The position numbers and the translations under genes are program-made. This document shows, piece after piece, positions 1-11,713 of a DNA stretch of 64,000 nt. The notes below the pieces were generated by a model, which searched no databases, was not told where the DNA came from, and was given only the letters and a program-made list of their open reading frames with translations. Source of the DNA: Arcuatula senhousia (lineage: Eukaryota; Mollusca; Bivalvia; Mytilida; Mytilidae); the NCBI GenBank assembly GCA_963971305.1, contig OZ020304.1, positions 2,046,001-2,110,000 on the forward strand, given 5' to 3'. Every line of letters begins with the position of its first letter. The stretch's first letter is position 1.

Positions 1-364
1 CCCAGAACTTTTGAGTCGAAACTTTCGTCCCAGGATTTCGCCCCTTTCGTCCCTAAATCATTTCGGCCCATGTCATTATAACTCAAATACCTATAACTTT
101 CACATATATTACTTCATTGATTTTGATGAGTTATATTTTACATCTGGTTGACGGAAAGAGTTTTATGGCCGAATACAGTCATATTTTACCTTAAATGCGC
201 TGTGACTCAAGTCCACTCTCATTACAATATGAATTTGTGTTACTGATTGGAGCTACTGTGTGTGTTTTTTATGGAATTTGTTTTTTAATGTCTGATTTTG
301 TTTTCAAGTTTTGATATTTGAATGCTCCATTTGTACTTTTTAAGGATTTATACTACTAGGAGAA
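1..364. other. AT-rich intronic or flanking DNA, no gene seen
   Basis: I see no exon or clear element here. The first 70 bases contain short GTCCC/GCCCC-type words spaced by TTTCG, which recall a degenerate stretch near 15390-15450 and may be the remains of a repeat. If the SH2 gene continues leftward, this is part of its intron. Confidence 0.4.
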
Positions 365-902
365 TACATACCCTCAACAACTGCTATATGAAAAACATTT
401 GTCTGACCCATACATACCCTCAACAACTGCTATGTGAAAAACATTTGTTTGACCCATACATACCCTCAATAACTGCTCTGTGAAAAACATTTGTCTGACC
501 ATACACACCCTCAACCATGACCCATACTGGTACATAGCCGAAACCCAGGCCCTCAAACACTGCTCTGTGTTAAACCTTTGTATGACCCATACATACCCTC
601 AACCACTGCTCTGTGTAAAACGTTTGTCTGACCATACACACCCTCAACCACTGCTCTGTGTAAAACGTTTGTCTGACCATACACACCCTCAACCACTGCT
701 CTGTGTAAAACGTTTGTCTGACCATACATACCCTCAACCATGACCCATACCGTTACATACACTCAACCCGGGCCCTCACCACTGCTCTGTGTAAAATGTT
801 TGTATGACCCATACATACCCTCAACCACTGCTCTGTGTAAAACGTTTGTATGACCCATACATACCCTCAACCACTGCTCTGTGTAAAACGTTTGTCTGAC
901 CC
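365..902. repeat. Minisatellite, 46-47 bp unit, about 11 degenerate copies
   Basis: A unit of roughly 46-47 bp repeats head to tail, recognisable by CATACATACCCTCAACCA, CTGCTCTGTG and AAACGTTTGTCTGACC. Units near 600-730 are almost identical; copies near 510-560 and 740-790 have variant inserts. The array starts about 25 bp beyond the 5' splice site of SH2-gene exon C (929-1008, minus strand), so it lies in the next intron. The long open frames across it on both strands are a by-product of the repeat length, not genes. Confidence 0.9.
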
Positions 903-928
903 ATCTGTCTGGCTTTGTTTGGTGGTAC

Positions 929-1008
929 CTCTGCATAACAATGCTGGGTCAGCTGTGTGATCAACCCATTGGAACAGTTCTGGTAATGGCTGACCAACTT
1001 GTCTAATC
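929..1008 (-). CDS. SH2 gene exon C (end of SH2 domain)
   Basis: Acceptor TTTCCAG|GATTAG; coding for LDKLVSHYQNCSNGLITQL and the following eight residues; donor GCAGAG|GTACCA at 928-927. Without splicing the frame would stay open for about 35 codons into the adjacent minisatellite before a stop. Confidence 0.8.
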
Positions 1009-4000
1009 CTGGAAATAAATGAACTGATCCATTTAATTTTCAACAGCCTCACATGTAAATCATAGTAAAAAAGCTAGGGATATAATGTTATGTTTCTTTT
1101 ACATAACAATTGTGAAACAAGATACCAGAGTTATCATATCAATAAAATGTTTAAATAGTGACATTCCTTTTTTTTTCTATATGTATATACTTCTTTTGAA
1201 TCGAAGCTTAAAAAGCTCAGTAGACATGGTAGAGTGTCATTCTTCATTATTTTTTTTCTAATTATTCATTTATGTATTTTATGATTTTGATCTAGGGCAA
1301 ACTGCAAGACAGCTAGCAGTGACTACCCCATACTTAAGGCTGCTGACTGTTTTCCATTGTGGATTTCTAAATTGCCTTTTATTTATGTAAGATGTGTCAA
1401 ACACTTATTCCACATCCCATATTATCTATATACTTGTGATGAACAATTGACCCTTTCATGTTTAAAGTTGTAGTTTGTACACATATTGCAGTGCTATGTT
1501 TCAAACAAATACATGTACAAATGTAATCATATTATTCTTTCGATTTTAATATTGTTAATGTTGTTAGCTACGATGTACATGTATTTTTTTTCATTGGCCA
1601 ATGTAGCATCTCTGGTAACATTTTTAAAGATGAAACAAAAGCATATTAAACTTATTGTCTTGCCATATACAAACCATGAACTATGGGACCTTCATCTATT
1701 TGGTAATGGCCTTTGTAAATCTCTCGGATTTGGAAATGATAGATTTTGGCTTTGTGGGTAACAGACACAACATAATCATTGGCTGAGCTGGTACTGTCTC
1801 GAATCAGAAACAAACCATCAACATTCTGTTGGGCTAAACCTGAAAAACAAGTAAAACATATTTCAGGTAAACACTAAAAATGACTTCCCAAAATGGATAT
1901 ATGTTTAACTAAACCAAACCTGCACGACTTTTGGACTGGAAAATTTGTTCTCCACACATAAAAACCATGTCCCAACCAAAGCCCTTTAATGCAGTTGACT
2001 CTAATACATGTAGCTACCATAGATTCAGGCTATATTGTTACTCTTTATGGAACAGGAAACTGTTCAATTTGTGTGTGACACTCACTTGGTTCAAAATATG
2101 AAGAATTTAAAGGAGGGGCATAAAGAAGTGAAAAAAACCAGTGCAGTCAAAACAGAACCATGGTTTGTATATTTGGTTTAAACAAGTTTAGTGCTCCCGC
2201 AGGGTACCCCCCTTAGGTCGCAAGGTCGCTTTTAAAAGGGACTTGAGGTCGAAAGGTCGCTTTTAAAAGGGACTTGAGGTCGAAAGGTCGCTTTTAAAAA
2301 GCATATTTTGGCGGAGGACGCAGGTTGTTTTTTGCCATAGGTCAATTTTATGAAGTGTAGGTCGGAAGTCGCCCTTAAAAAGCCCCCAGGTCGCAGGTCC
2401 TTTTTAACCCTGCGGGATTCACAAGTTTCACCGTGTTTGTAAGAGAAAGAAATCACATCAGTCCTCTTTTAAAAACGATTTATATTTGAGGCCAAACCTT
2501 CCCTTATTGATAGCCGTCTCTAACAAAACACAAATTAACACAGTCAGTAAAATTTCAAAAAGGATTAAAATTGCATATTTTTATTACATAACAAAATGCA
2601 CTTTTATCATCAATTGTTTCCTTAACTTTATGTATGAAAGTCTACCAAGTAATAGTCACCCTACATGTAAGCCTAAATCACACTTTTAGATTCTATAGTC
2701 TGATGCATATAAAACAAAGAAGTCGTGCCTGTAAAAAAAAATTAATACACAAACATTAAAATTGATGCATATGAACATTGCTTTTTAAAACTACCATTAA
2801 AACTTAACTGCTGACCATAAAAATCTTCAAAGAAAATACTGCATGGTATTAACTACCTGTATTCAATTAAAATTTTCAATTTTTAGGTTGTCAATCTGAT
2901 AAAGCTTCAAAGATTTTCAAATCTTAAGAATACTAAGTGATAACTAAAAGGCTTTTGGTCATATAAAAAAATGAAAGAATTAAATATAGGTCAATTTCAT
3001 GACTTCCTTTTTCTAAATATAGAAATTTAAATAGAAGAAGCATATACATATAAGGATATGTATCACTTCAATTTATAATATGCATTTTGATGTTTATTCT
3101 TACATATATTCACATGTATTTGAAAAATAAATTAAAGGCAAAAAATAAAATATGAAGATATTTTTAATGAATGTACACAAAAGCCATAAAAATTCAATTT
3201 TCAATGATTTAGCTCCTTTTGAATATCTGAATAACCATTGAGTTTTGCATAGGTAATCATTTATCATGTTGTTTTGAAAAAAATCTTCAAAGAGTGGATA
3301 TCAATTGCAAGTATAATTCAAAAAAGGGGTGTTGGAATCAAATATTCATGAATATTGGTAATCACTCAAAAATGACTCTTGTAATCAAAATACACATGAG
3401 ACTCATCACAGCAAACAACTAATACTGATATCCAGGGGTCAAGGCTTGCAATGTGACGTAAAAGACCCACCATTATGATTTGATCTGATAGAAATATTAA
3501 TTATTTCATTGTCTACAGACCTCTAGAAAGTAAATTATATAATTTCAGACAAAAGGGCATTGCTGGTTAGTCATGTTTAGAGACTATACCAAAACAAAAC
3601 ACATTTATAATTCAATTTTTAAGCTATGAAATATCATGAATATTCACATGTAGCTTGCATTTGTCTACATAAGTGGAGTCTTCCCAAACCTTTTGCCAAG
3701 GGTTTAACTTAAGAATTTTGACTTGGTAGCCCACAACTTACATGTACATGTATTATTGTTTTATACAAAAATTGTCTACATAAGTGGAGTCTTCCCAAAC
3801 CTTTTGCCAAGGGTTTAACTTAAGAATTTTGACTTGGTAGCCCACAACTTACATGTACATGTATAATGGTTTTATACAAAAATTGTAAAATTTCTGGTAG
3901 TCCACAGCAAATTTTAGGGGCTATTGTCTAGTGGGCAAGTGCTAGTTTCTGACCCTGATTGCTATATTGGAGGGGGCCGATGGGGTAAATTAATTTCGTG

Positions 4001-7000
4001 ATGCGTGATCGTCCATTTGAAGTTTCTATGAACTAAGATTCAGGCAAACAATTGTTCGTGAACTGTGATGAGAGCATTGTCTGTGAACTGTTCTCGGCTA
4101 AAATAATTTCCTGTGGTCCGTGATTGATGCCTCCAAAGATCTCTACAGTGGCAATTATTTTCCCGTGAATTGTGATTTGGGTAACTTTCTCAAATATTTG
4201 CTAATTTCCTGTGAACTGTGAAATCCACATTTTATTTTCCGTGAACTGTGATCAGGACCCCCATCAGGGCCCCCATATTGTGTATATATGATGTTAGATG
4301 TACATATTTCAGTTGGACTAACTTATGTACATTGACTTATCAATAAGGTTTTTTTTTTGTGTTGCAAAATTAGGTTCAAAGACCAATAACGCACAGAAAA
4401 TTTAGAGTGAAGTTGGTGTTGTACACCTTAACAACATTATATAGGTTATATAAAGGTGAACATGAAAAGGAAGATTAAATGAACATGAAATGATGAAGAG
4501 TAATATGGGGGGGGTGTGTGAGAAATGAAGGAACAGGAAATACATGTATAAAGACCACTGGAAAGGGGGAAATTAGCCTTTGTGGTGCACTACTTGGTGG
4601 TCCACATCAGGATCTTTTATGAGCATTATCAAAGCACTGCAATTATGAAATAAACAATTAAAGGACAAAAATTTATCTTTGAAAGCATGTAAATTTAATG
4701 ATGATCAATAAATTAATCGGGGGCTAAATTTAAATCTCATTTGGATAATTTCTAACAGATTCAACGCACAGAATATCTATTTGTTTATTAAAAGAACTTG
4801 CTTTAATCCCAATTTACGTATGAGCTTCTTTGATACATTCAATTAACTGAATAAACTTTGCATCCTAGTAAACTATCTGTTATTATTTTAAAGCTTATTG
4901 TATCATTTGAATCTCTAACTGAACAAATGTTTTCATCTGATTCTCACTGAGTTTTATTTTGCAAACTTTAAGAACAAACATGACATAGGTAATTTGGGGT
5001 CCTGATCACGAAACATGAAGAATAAAAATGCAAATAACAAAACAAGGAAATAAGGCTAAATTTTTGTTCACGGATTAAAGTTTGACTGTGTATTCAATTA
5101 ACTGAATAAACTTTGCATCCTAGTAAACTATCTGTTATTATTTTAAAGCTTATTGTATCATTTGAATCTCTAACTGAACAAATGTTTTCATCTGATTCTC
5201 ACTGAGTTTTATTTTGCAAACTTTAAGAACAAACATGACATAGGTAATTTGGGGTCCTGATCACGAAACATGAAGAATAAAAATGCAAATAACAAAACAA
5301 GGAAATAAGGCTAAATTTTTGTTCACGGATTAAAGTTTGACTGTGTATTTCTGTAAAGCATGCCTAAAACAAATCACAGACAAAATACTTTGCTGAGAAT
5401 GGATCACCTGCAATATCCAATCACGATGCAAGGAAAAATACATGCAATTCGATATGCAAATTAATATGGCAGTGGCTATTCTGCCGTAACCGGCAAAATA
5501 GCCTCACAGGCTATTCTGCCGTAACCGGCAAAATAGTCCCACAGGCTATTTTGCCGTAACAGATTTATTATGTTGTACACTTAATTAGCAAAATATTGAG
5601 TGGAACAAATTATTTCTATATTCATTATATAGCTTTATTCTAACAGCAAATTACATTGGTACAGAGAAACTAGATTAGATCATTAACAGGGTAATATAAA
5701 TTTAAAATGATATTGCATATAATTGTTTTACCTTAATTTAATTTCAGGAAAATTAGAAAATCTTAGTTTAAAAAATAATCAAATATTTTTTTAAAGTTGC
5801 AATTCTTTAAAATGTTTATAGAAACAAATTCTAATATAGCAAAATATAGGATGAACCAAAATTTAAATACGTCCTAAGGAATTAAGCGCTTGTCAATCAA
5901 GATTGTAGAAGGGCTAAGCGGTGTTACGATTTCGAGAAGTTTCGTCTTTTTAAGCTTTTTATCAAACTGCTAATTAATGGTTGGCAGCCACAATTGTTTT
6001 TATATTAAAAAACTCCATTAGAGATCTCGACCATATACTACTGAGATTCAGTAAATTTCAATTTAGTGATAACTTTGTTTCTTTAAAGAAAATTGATACA
6101 TTTTATCTACGTTTTAAATTTCTTGAATGAAAAAGAAAAAAAATATTTAGATCGTATAATTTTTCAGAATCTTTTTTTTTTAAATTAAATATTAACTTTC
6201 AAATGCAACCAATTCACAAAATAAAAATTTTAAAAGACATTCCAATGCCTTGAATCATAGATCTGTATATTAAATAGATTTGCAAATTGGTGAAATCTCA
6301 CAATATCTCATGCCAATAAACGAGATTTCATACAAAATAAACAATTTTATAAGTTCAACTTTATACTGTAATATCTGAAAAACCATTTTAGATTTTTACA
6401 TGATTCTTTTTTACAGCCATCCTTAAATGATTTAAGATTTTACTTGTGTTAGAATAACTTCTATAACATTTGGCACTTTAGAGGAGTTTTGAAAGAGCCC
6501 ATACTACCCTAGTTTTTATGAAAATACAATATTTTACAAAATTTTCACAAAGTTTTCACTTTAAATTGTCACAAAATCTTTATTTCTCAACCAAATAAAA
6601 TAAAATTTTCACACAGATTTTCCTTAATCTTTTCTCTGTTTAATGCAGTTTATTCTGATTAATTCCATAGAAAGGCATTGAAGTAGTTCAAAAAATAAAC
6701 CAACTCTCATTTATCAACCAGTGATATTTTCACACATATACTGGACAATTAACAAGTTGCAAATCTATTTAATATACAGGTCTATGCTTGAATCAAACAC
6801 CATCAAACTATAATAGCACTGATTTACCAAAAGATCCTTTTTTTTCTTAATTATCTTCATGTACAAGTTATCCCTAATAAGTAATTAGTCGAGTTAAGGC
6901 CGTGATACCTGTGTTAATTAACAAATTTTAACAATTACGGCAAAATAGCCACGCCCTTATGGAAAAAAAAAGCCTTCTTGCAACATATTGCTGCAACGTT

Positions 7001-9719
7001 GCAGAAATATGTTGCTGCAATATTGCAGCAACATGTCAGATTTCGTATGCAAATTAGTTTTCCTGCAACAATGTTGCTGCAACATTGCTGCAGGAAAACT
7101 ATTGCAGCAATATTGCAGAAACATTGTTGCAGGAAAACTAATTTGCATATGAAATCTGACATTTTGCTGCAATATTGCTGCAACATGTTTCTGCTACGCT
7201 GACCTAGTTCTAAACATGTGTGTGCCATGTAAACATTAGATGACACAAAACTTGCCATGTGTATGCTAAGCTCATTCAGATCACTTGAGAATGAGTTTAT
7301 CCTGTTTATTAAGAAAATACAAACCATGGCTGTCATCAAAATATAATACTTTATATCAGGAATACATGTAATATTAACAAGTTAAAGTTAAAAGAAGAAA
7401 TTAAACAAAATACATTTATATATTTTGCATCAATTTTTTGTGTATATTTTGAAAACAAAATTTAATTTACATCTGAACTATCTGAACTTATCTTATTTTA
7501 AACATACATGTAGGTTATATTGTGTAAAAAATGCACTGCATGGTGACAGAATCACTGTGAATTACATGTACATTATATACATTTACAAGTAATTATTTTA
7601 CTCATTAAAATTCCAAGCTAACAAAATAAATATAAGCAAATATTTTTACCTTAATTAAAGGCAAATCTTCAACCATATTAATCCTTAAAACAAATTTTTA
7701 ACACCATTTGATCAGACAAAAACTGCTTGCTGTCTCTTGTAAGTTTATAATTTTGAAAAATGGTTACAAACTCATTTGATTGGATGAACAAAATTCCTTT
7801 CAATTGCATTATGGGAGTGTCTCTTCTTGCAACTTTCCTGCAACAACTTTTTAGCTCACCTGACCCGAAGGGTCATGTGAGCTATTGTCATCACTTGGCG
7901 TCTGTCGTCCGTCCGTCGTCCGTCGTCCGTTGTCCGTCCGTAAACTTTTTAAAACGTTAACTCCTCTGACACCATAAGTCCAATTGCAACCAAACTTGGT
8001 ATGGTTGTTCATTAGCATTCGGTGCTTAGAACTGATGTGGGGATTTTTGATTCGTCGTAAAACATGGCCGCCATGGCTAAAAATAGAACATAGGGGTAAA
8101 ATGCAGTTTTTTGCAAATAACTCAAAAACGGCTACAGATATCAAAATTCTGGCACAGGGTAAAAGTGATCAGCACCTCAAGATCTACCTACCCTGAAATT
8201 TTGAAGATAATCCAACAACCCATGTAGGAGTTATTGCCCTTTTTGTGGATTTTTTGCAAATTTTGCACCTGTTTAGCTCAATATCTTGAAAACTATACAA
8301 GATATTTGAGAAATTTAAATTGCATATTGTTAAGCACATCAAGATCTACAAAATATGTAATAGGGTCAACGTTGTAGAACCTTTCCTTTTAGGAGTTATT
8401 GCCCTTAGAATGTCAAAATTGAGCATTTTAACAGCATTTCCTCATTACATTGAAAACGTTAACTCCTCTGACAGTTCAAGTCCAATTGGAACCAAACTTG
8501 GTATAGTTGTTTATTAGCATTAGGTGTATAGAACTGATGTGGGGATTTTTGATTGGTCGTAAAATATGGCCGCTGTGGCTAAAAATAGAACATAGGGGTA
8601 AATGGCAGTTTTTTGCAAATAACTCAAAAACGGTGACAGATTTTACAATTTTGATTAGAAACAAAAGTGATCAGCACCTGAAGATCTACCAGCTCTGAAA
8701 TTTTGAAGAAAATCCAACGACCCATGTAGGAGTTATTGCCCTTTTTGTGGATTTTTGGCAAATTTTGCACCTGTTTAGCTCAATATCTTGACAACTTTAC
8801 AAGATATTCGAGAAATTTAAATTGCATATTGTTAAGCACATCAAGATCTACAAAATATGTAATAGGGTCAACGTTGTAGGACCTTTCCTTTTAGGAGTTA
8901 TTGCCCTTAGAACGTCAAAATTTAGCTTTTAAAAAGCATTTCCTCATTACATTGAAAACGTTAACTCCTCTGACACTTAAAGTCAAATTGGACCCAAACT
9001 TTGTATTGTTGTTTATTAGCATAAGATGTATAGAATTGATGTGGGGATTTTTGATTGGTTGTAAAACATGGCCGCTGTGGCTAAAAATAGAACATTAGGT
9101 TAAACTGCATTTTTTTGCTAATAACTCAAAAAGGGTGACAGATTTTTAGATTTTGATTGAGAACAAAAGTGATCAGCACCTTAAGATCCACCATATTGTC
9201 AGATGACCCCCTTATTAAACTTACTACCCTTTCAACGTCAAATAGATTTTGCCTAAAAACCTTTACTTCAGGCACATATATCAGGTGAGCGATTCAGGCT
9301 CCTGAGAGCCTCTTGTTCAGATATATCTATAGTAAAATTTGTTGCAACTTTTTCCTGCAACAACCTGCAACACTCTTGCAACTTTTTCCTGCAACAATAT
9401 TTGATTGCAGCAATATTGCAGCAATATAGCAGCAATATTGCTGCAACATTTTCTTTTCTGTAAGGGCGGCCAATTAATATACCTTCAAATTGACAAAAGA
9501 ACAGACAAGATGTTTACCTTCCTTAAGCAATTGCTCTGCAGAATCCCTTGGTATCTTTTTATGATACCACTTGACATGGTCATCCTTCCTTTCGATTTCC
9601 TTCTTGTCCTGATCTAAGAGTTTATCAATGTGTACCGATTCCAATAGTTTACTGATGTTTGCTACTTTAGTGATGTCATCGTTTGCATATATTGAATCGT
9701 TTTCGTCCTCGTAACTCAT
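929..9719 (-). CDS. SH2-domain protein, 5' part of the gene (three coding exons, incomplete)
   Basis: Exons are 9719-9518, 1839-1675 and 1008-929, read on the minus strand. Phases agree (67 codons +1; 2+54 codons+1; 2+26 codons), all introns are GT-AG, and together they give 149 residues. Residues 1-49 are acidic/charged with no recognised domain. From residue 50 an SH2 domain runs to the end: WYHKKIPRDSAEQLLKE at the start, the phosphotyrosine-binding arginine in FLIRDS, then HFQI, DEGPIVHG and LDKLVSHYQ. SH2 domains bind phosphotyrosine peptides in cytosolic signalling. The order of motifs, especially 'DxGPIxHGLDxLxxHY', resembles the N-terminal SH2 of Shark/Syk-type tyrosine kinases, but no kinase or ankyrin part is in the window, so the family is only a guess. 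The first intron is 7.7 kb and filled with nested transposons. The last exon could be followed by more exons beyond the left edge. Confidence 0.85.
1288..1440 (+). repeat. Dispersed repeat 'D6', diverged copy
   Basis: Matches a roughly 140-200 bp family found also at about 46739-46955, 53690-53840, 58345-58465, 59612-59810 and 63700-63890. Shared words are GCAAGACAG, GCAGTGAC, CTGTTTTCCATTGTG and, at the end, ACTTATTCCACATC. No terminal inverted repeat or target duplication was found; it could be a SINE or the tail of a larger element. This copy is diverged and sits in SH2-gene intron 2. Confidence 0.7.
1675..1839 (-). CDS. SH2 gene exon B (central SH2 domain)
   Basis: Acceptor TTTTTCAG|GTTTAG and donor CATG|GTTTGT. 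The exon encodes the strand with the invariant arginine (FLIRDS), YVVSV and YHFQI, and ends at DEGPIVH. Its phase joins exons A and C without a stop. A second possible donor 4 bp further on (TT|GTATAT) would not fit exon C. Confidence 0.85.
2190..2420. mobile_element. Short TIR element with 8-bp target duplication (hAT-like MITE)
   Basis: The outer parts carry inverted CCCGCAGGGT / ACCCTGCGGG. An exact 8-bp direct repeat, ACAAGTTT, flanks it at 2182-2189 and 2421-2428, which is the duplication size typical of hAT transposons. Inside are about three copies of a 31-bp unit containing GGTCGCTTTTAAAAGGGAC. The two ends differ by two bases in length, so the exact termini are approximate. It has no coding capacity. 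Confidence 0.7.
3661..3883. repeat. Tandem duplication, 111-bp unit, two copies
   Basis: Two nearly identical 111-bp units start at 3661 and 3772; both contain AAGTGGAGTCTTCCCAAACC and TTGGTAGCCCACAACTTACA. A third, partial and diverged piece follows (GGTAGTCCACAG near 3894). The same words return at about 45608-45720, so the unit is part of a dispersed repeat. Confidence 0.85.
3970..4274. mobile_element. Small TIR element with repeated CCGTGAACTGTGAT motifs
   Basis: Ends are inverted GGGGGCC...GATGGGG and CCCCATC...GGCCCCC, and the 6-bp direct repeat ATATTG lies at both borders (3964-3969 and 4275-4280). The interior repeats CCGTGAACTGTGAT or close variants about six times, pointing toward the right end. 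It is non-coding and sits in SH2-gene intron 1. Confidence 0.7.
4837..5346. repeat. Identical 255-bp tandem duplication
   Basis: 4837-5091 and 5092-5346 read as the same sequence, starting ATTCAATTAACTGAATAAAC and ending GACTGTGT. I found no difference by eye. It is either a very recent duplication or an assembly effect. No coding content. Confidence 0.9.
6952..9468. mobile_element. TIR element with TGCAGCAATATTGCAGCA satellite arms
   Basis: Terminal inverted repeats CGCCCTTATGGAAAA (6952-6966) and TTTTCTGTAAGGGCG (9454-9468) match at 13 of 15 positions. GCCA flanks both sides (6948-6951, 9469-9472). Both arms (about 6970-7200 and 9345-9450) are arrays of palindromic words built from TTGCTGCAA and TTGCAGCAA. 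The middle (7201-7845) is non-coding, and a Helentron-like element occupies 7851-9315. Short open frames here come from the satellite. Confidence 0.7.
7851..9315 (-). mobile_element. Helentron-like non-autonomous element, 'GTGAGCT' family
   Basis: Read on the minus strand it begins ACAAGAGGCTCTCAGGAGCC. It has about three tandem core units (spacing about 480 bp, seen in the repeated AACTCCTCTGACA, TGATGTGGGGATTTTTGATT and GGAGTTATTGCCCTT). A GACGGAC-type microsatellite follows (7904-7940), and it ends with the hairpin GCTCACATGACCC-TTC-GGGTCAGGTGAGC at about 7853-7882. Known Helentron/pearl elements share this order: tandem core, microsatellite, 3' hairpin, no TIR. The same ends occur at 29011-30206 on the plus strand. 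Confidence 0.75.
9518..9719 (-). CDS. SH2 gene exon A (start codon, beginning of SH2 domain)
   Basis: ATG at 9719 opens 67 codons plus one base; the donor is GAAG|GTAAAC at 9517-9516. The last residues, WYHKKIPRDSAEQLLKE, are the first helix of an SH2 domain. The start is the first ATG of the open frame, and no upstream coding is seen. Confidence 0.85.
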
Positions 9720-10319
9720 TGTGAGAAATTCAGTTCAAATAAATACATCCTGGGTTTACCTCTTCACATTTCTATGCAGTTCGGTTGCACAGAAGTTTTT
9801 ACTTCCGTGTTTAAAAGTGGTGTTCTGCAAATCACGTGACTTTGTGTTTTGATGTTAAGAAAATTTTGAACCTTTTTCCATAAAACTTATCATTAATCAA
9901 GCGTGTTACTTTTTTTTCATAGTATAAAGGTTGAAATGGGATTACAGATAATGGTCATTTATCAATTTGATGATAGCGGAGTTTCAGTAATTTTTGGTAG
10001 ATAGTAAAGTGTTCATTTCTGATTTGTTCTGTTCTGTATAAGGTATGAACCTCCGTTATATCGGATCACTCTCAGGGAGGTCGTGTCAAACACCTTAAAG
10101 GCGATACTGTGATGTGTACAATGTTACAATCAATATAACCTAGGTGTGTAGATTTGCAGTGTACCCTGCCAGAGTGCGAAGAGGTCACGGAATTGCAATT
10201 ACTGATAACTTAATAGCTTCCAATGACATGCTCCAATATTTGAGTCAGGCATAGCAAAAAAGTCTAGGAAAACGATATATGACCGTCGTTTATATAAAAA
10301 ATAATGAGATCAATTACAT
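9720..10319. other. Upstream region of the SH2 gene, no gene seen
   Basis: This holds the presumed 5' UTR and promoter of the minus-strand SH2 gene. A CACGTG E-box core lies near 9833. I see no clear TATA box or further exon, and no mobile-element ends. Confidence 0.35.
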
Positions 10320-11290
10320 TGGCAATTAGCTTAAGGCTTCACGCAGGTCCCCAGAGTAAAGAATTATCTCAAAGAAGATCTGGAAAAACTTGCATTATGG
10401 GAACAGACTTGGAAAATTAGCTTCCATCCAAAAAAAAATGCAACGTGATTACAATGTCTCACGGGCAACTACGTTCTTCATAGTCACTAACTTGAGTAAA
10501 ATATCTAGGCGTCTCAACCAACACATCACAAGAATCTACAAGAAGGCAGCCATCAACTTCAAACGTAACCTTAAAACATCAGGAATGCAAATATCAAGGA
10601 GAAGGCCCTTGTAAGACATACTTTGGTGTATGCATGCACCACCTGGGACACACTATGATACCTGAAGGAGAACAAACAAAAAGCTGGTACAGCGACATGT
10701 TGCTAGATAAATGACGAACCGATATTATGTGTACACATATCATCTGTATTGGAGTTAACCATCACAATTCTTATTCTTCTGCCAATATATAGTCGACTCT
10801 TCCTAGAGTGTTAAAAGACTCTTGCTCGAAAATACAGGAGGCCCTTCCAATGATGTGTCCAACAAGAAAACGGTATTTGCTTTTTACAGGTTAAAACTAT
10901 TTACATGGTCAAGTCCGGGTTATTAGACGTGGCTGGATCCTGTAAAGGCTGTTGGCAGGATGGTAATTGCAGCTTTGAAGTCTTCCAGTGAAGCAGCTGA
11001 GGTGGTGGTGTCAGGTAGGGTGTTCCATTCCCAATTGGTCAACACTGGAATAGACGGACATAAGAGGGCAAGACTGAAACTTATGTATAAGATCACTTAT
11101 TATCTCGTCATTTGAAATCAATACTATCGATAGACTTTTGCCACCAACCAGAATAATTCGTAATACCGGTATGCATGGGAAAAACATTGATCAGGTGCCA
11201 TTCTGTAACACCATGGTAAGGAAAGAATCTCAGTCCAATCCAAAGAACATACGAGAACGAAATGCTCTGCCCACTGACACTGGGTACTGA
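10320..11290 (+). pseudogene. Decayed LINE, C-terminal end of reverse transcriptase protein
   Basis: Broken frames encode pieces typical of the thumb and C-terminus of jockey/CR1-like LINE proteins: KRNLKT near 10559, a CTTWD segment near 10630, a Q-R-A pattern near 10690, and NIRERNALP near 11246 (LINEs of this kind often end with an 'RT.xWNSLP' block). Several stops and frame changes interrupt it. The longest open piece, 10390-10614, covers only part. The 5' part, with endonuclease and catalytic YADD, is missing. Confidence 0.65.
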
Positions 11291-11335
11291 ATGCTCATCG
11301 ATTATTTCGGCAATTGCACAATTATCATTTTTAAG

Positions 11336-11560
11336 GCGCCTGCTACGTGTTGCAGAAGCGACATATAGGGGTTACTTTGGCACCATCCGTCGTATTGCGT
11401 CGTCCTGCGTCCTGTGGCGTCACAAAAATTTCCGTCGCAGTTTTCCGGGAAACTACAAGTCACAACCTCTTGATATTTGGTATGTGGCTTCCTCCTATGG
11501 TACTATATGGTGAAAGGCAATTTTATGTCCGTATCTCATCTATTTCCTCTTTACCGAATA
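11336..11560 (-). mobile_element. Helentron-like element fragment, 'GTCGC...GCGAC' family
   Basis: On the minus strand this is a 3' end: hairpin arms GTCGCTTCTGCAAC / GTAGCAGGCG at 11336-11375, preceded by a microsatellite of GACG-type triplets (11386-11420) and one core unit with TTTCCCGGAAAACTGCGACG. The core and hairpin match the copy at 36549-37141. The 5' part is missing. Confidence 0.65.
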
Positions 11561-11713
11561 TTTTAAGACGCAGGTGACATACGTCTTCCATGGAAGACCG
11601 CTATTTTAGTTATAGGTAAGTAGTGCAATTCTTGCCAATGTTTCAACTTTCCGATTTTTTTATCCCACTGCATGGCCAGAGATTTTTGTCGTTGCATGAA
11701 GAATATTGTTCTA

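Larger units (their letters stand above)
5468..9472. mobile_element. TIR transposon (non-autonomous), interrupted by two later insertions
   Basis: The left end has GTGGCTATTCTGCCGTAA at 5472-5489 and the right end its inverse, TTACGGCAAAATAGCCAC, at 6935-6952 (one mismatch in 18). A 37-bp palindromic unit with CCGTAACCGGCAAAATAG repeats 2-3 times at 5477-5560. A second TIR element (6952-9468) sits in the last bases of the right end. Removing it, with one GCCA, puts ATTAATAT at both borders (5460-5467 and 9473-9480), a credible 8-bp target duplication. Internal sequence near 6430-6510 is related, inverted, to 58240-58310. No transposase is present. Confidence 0.65.

Noticed and set aside
365..902. 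CRISPR-like array
   Set aside because: The units are contiguous and degenerate with no unique spacers, in a eukaryotic intron.
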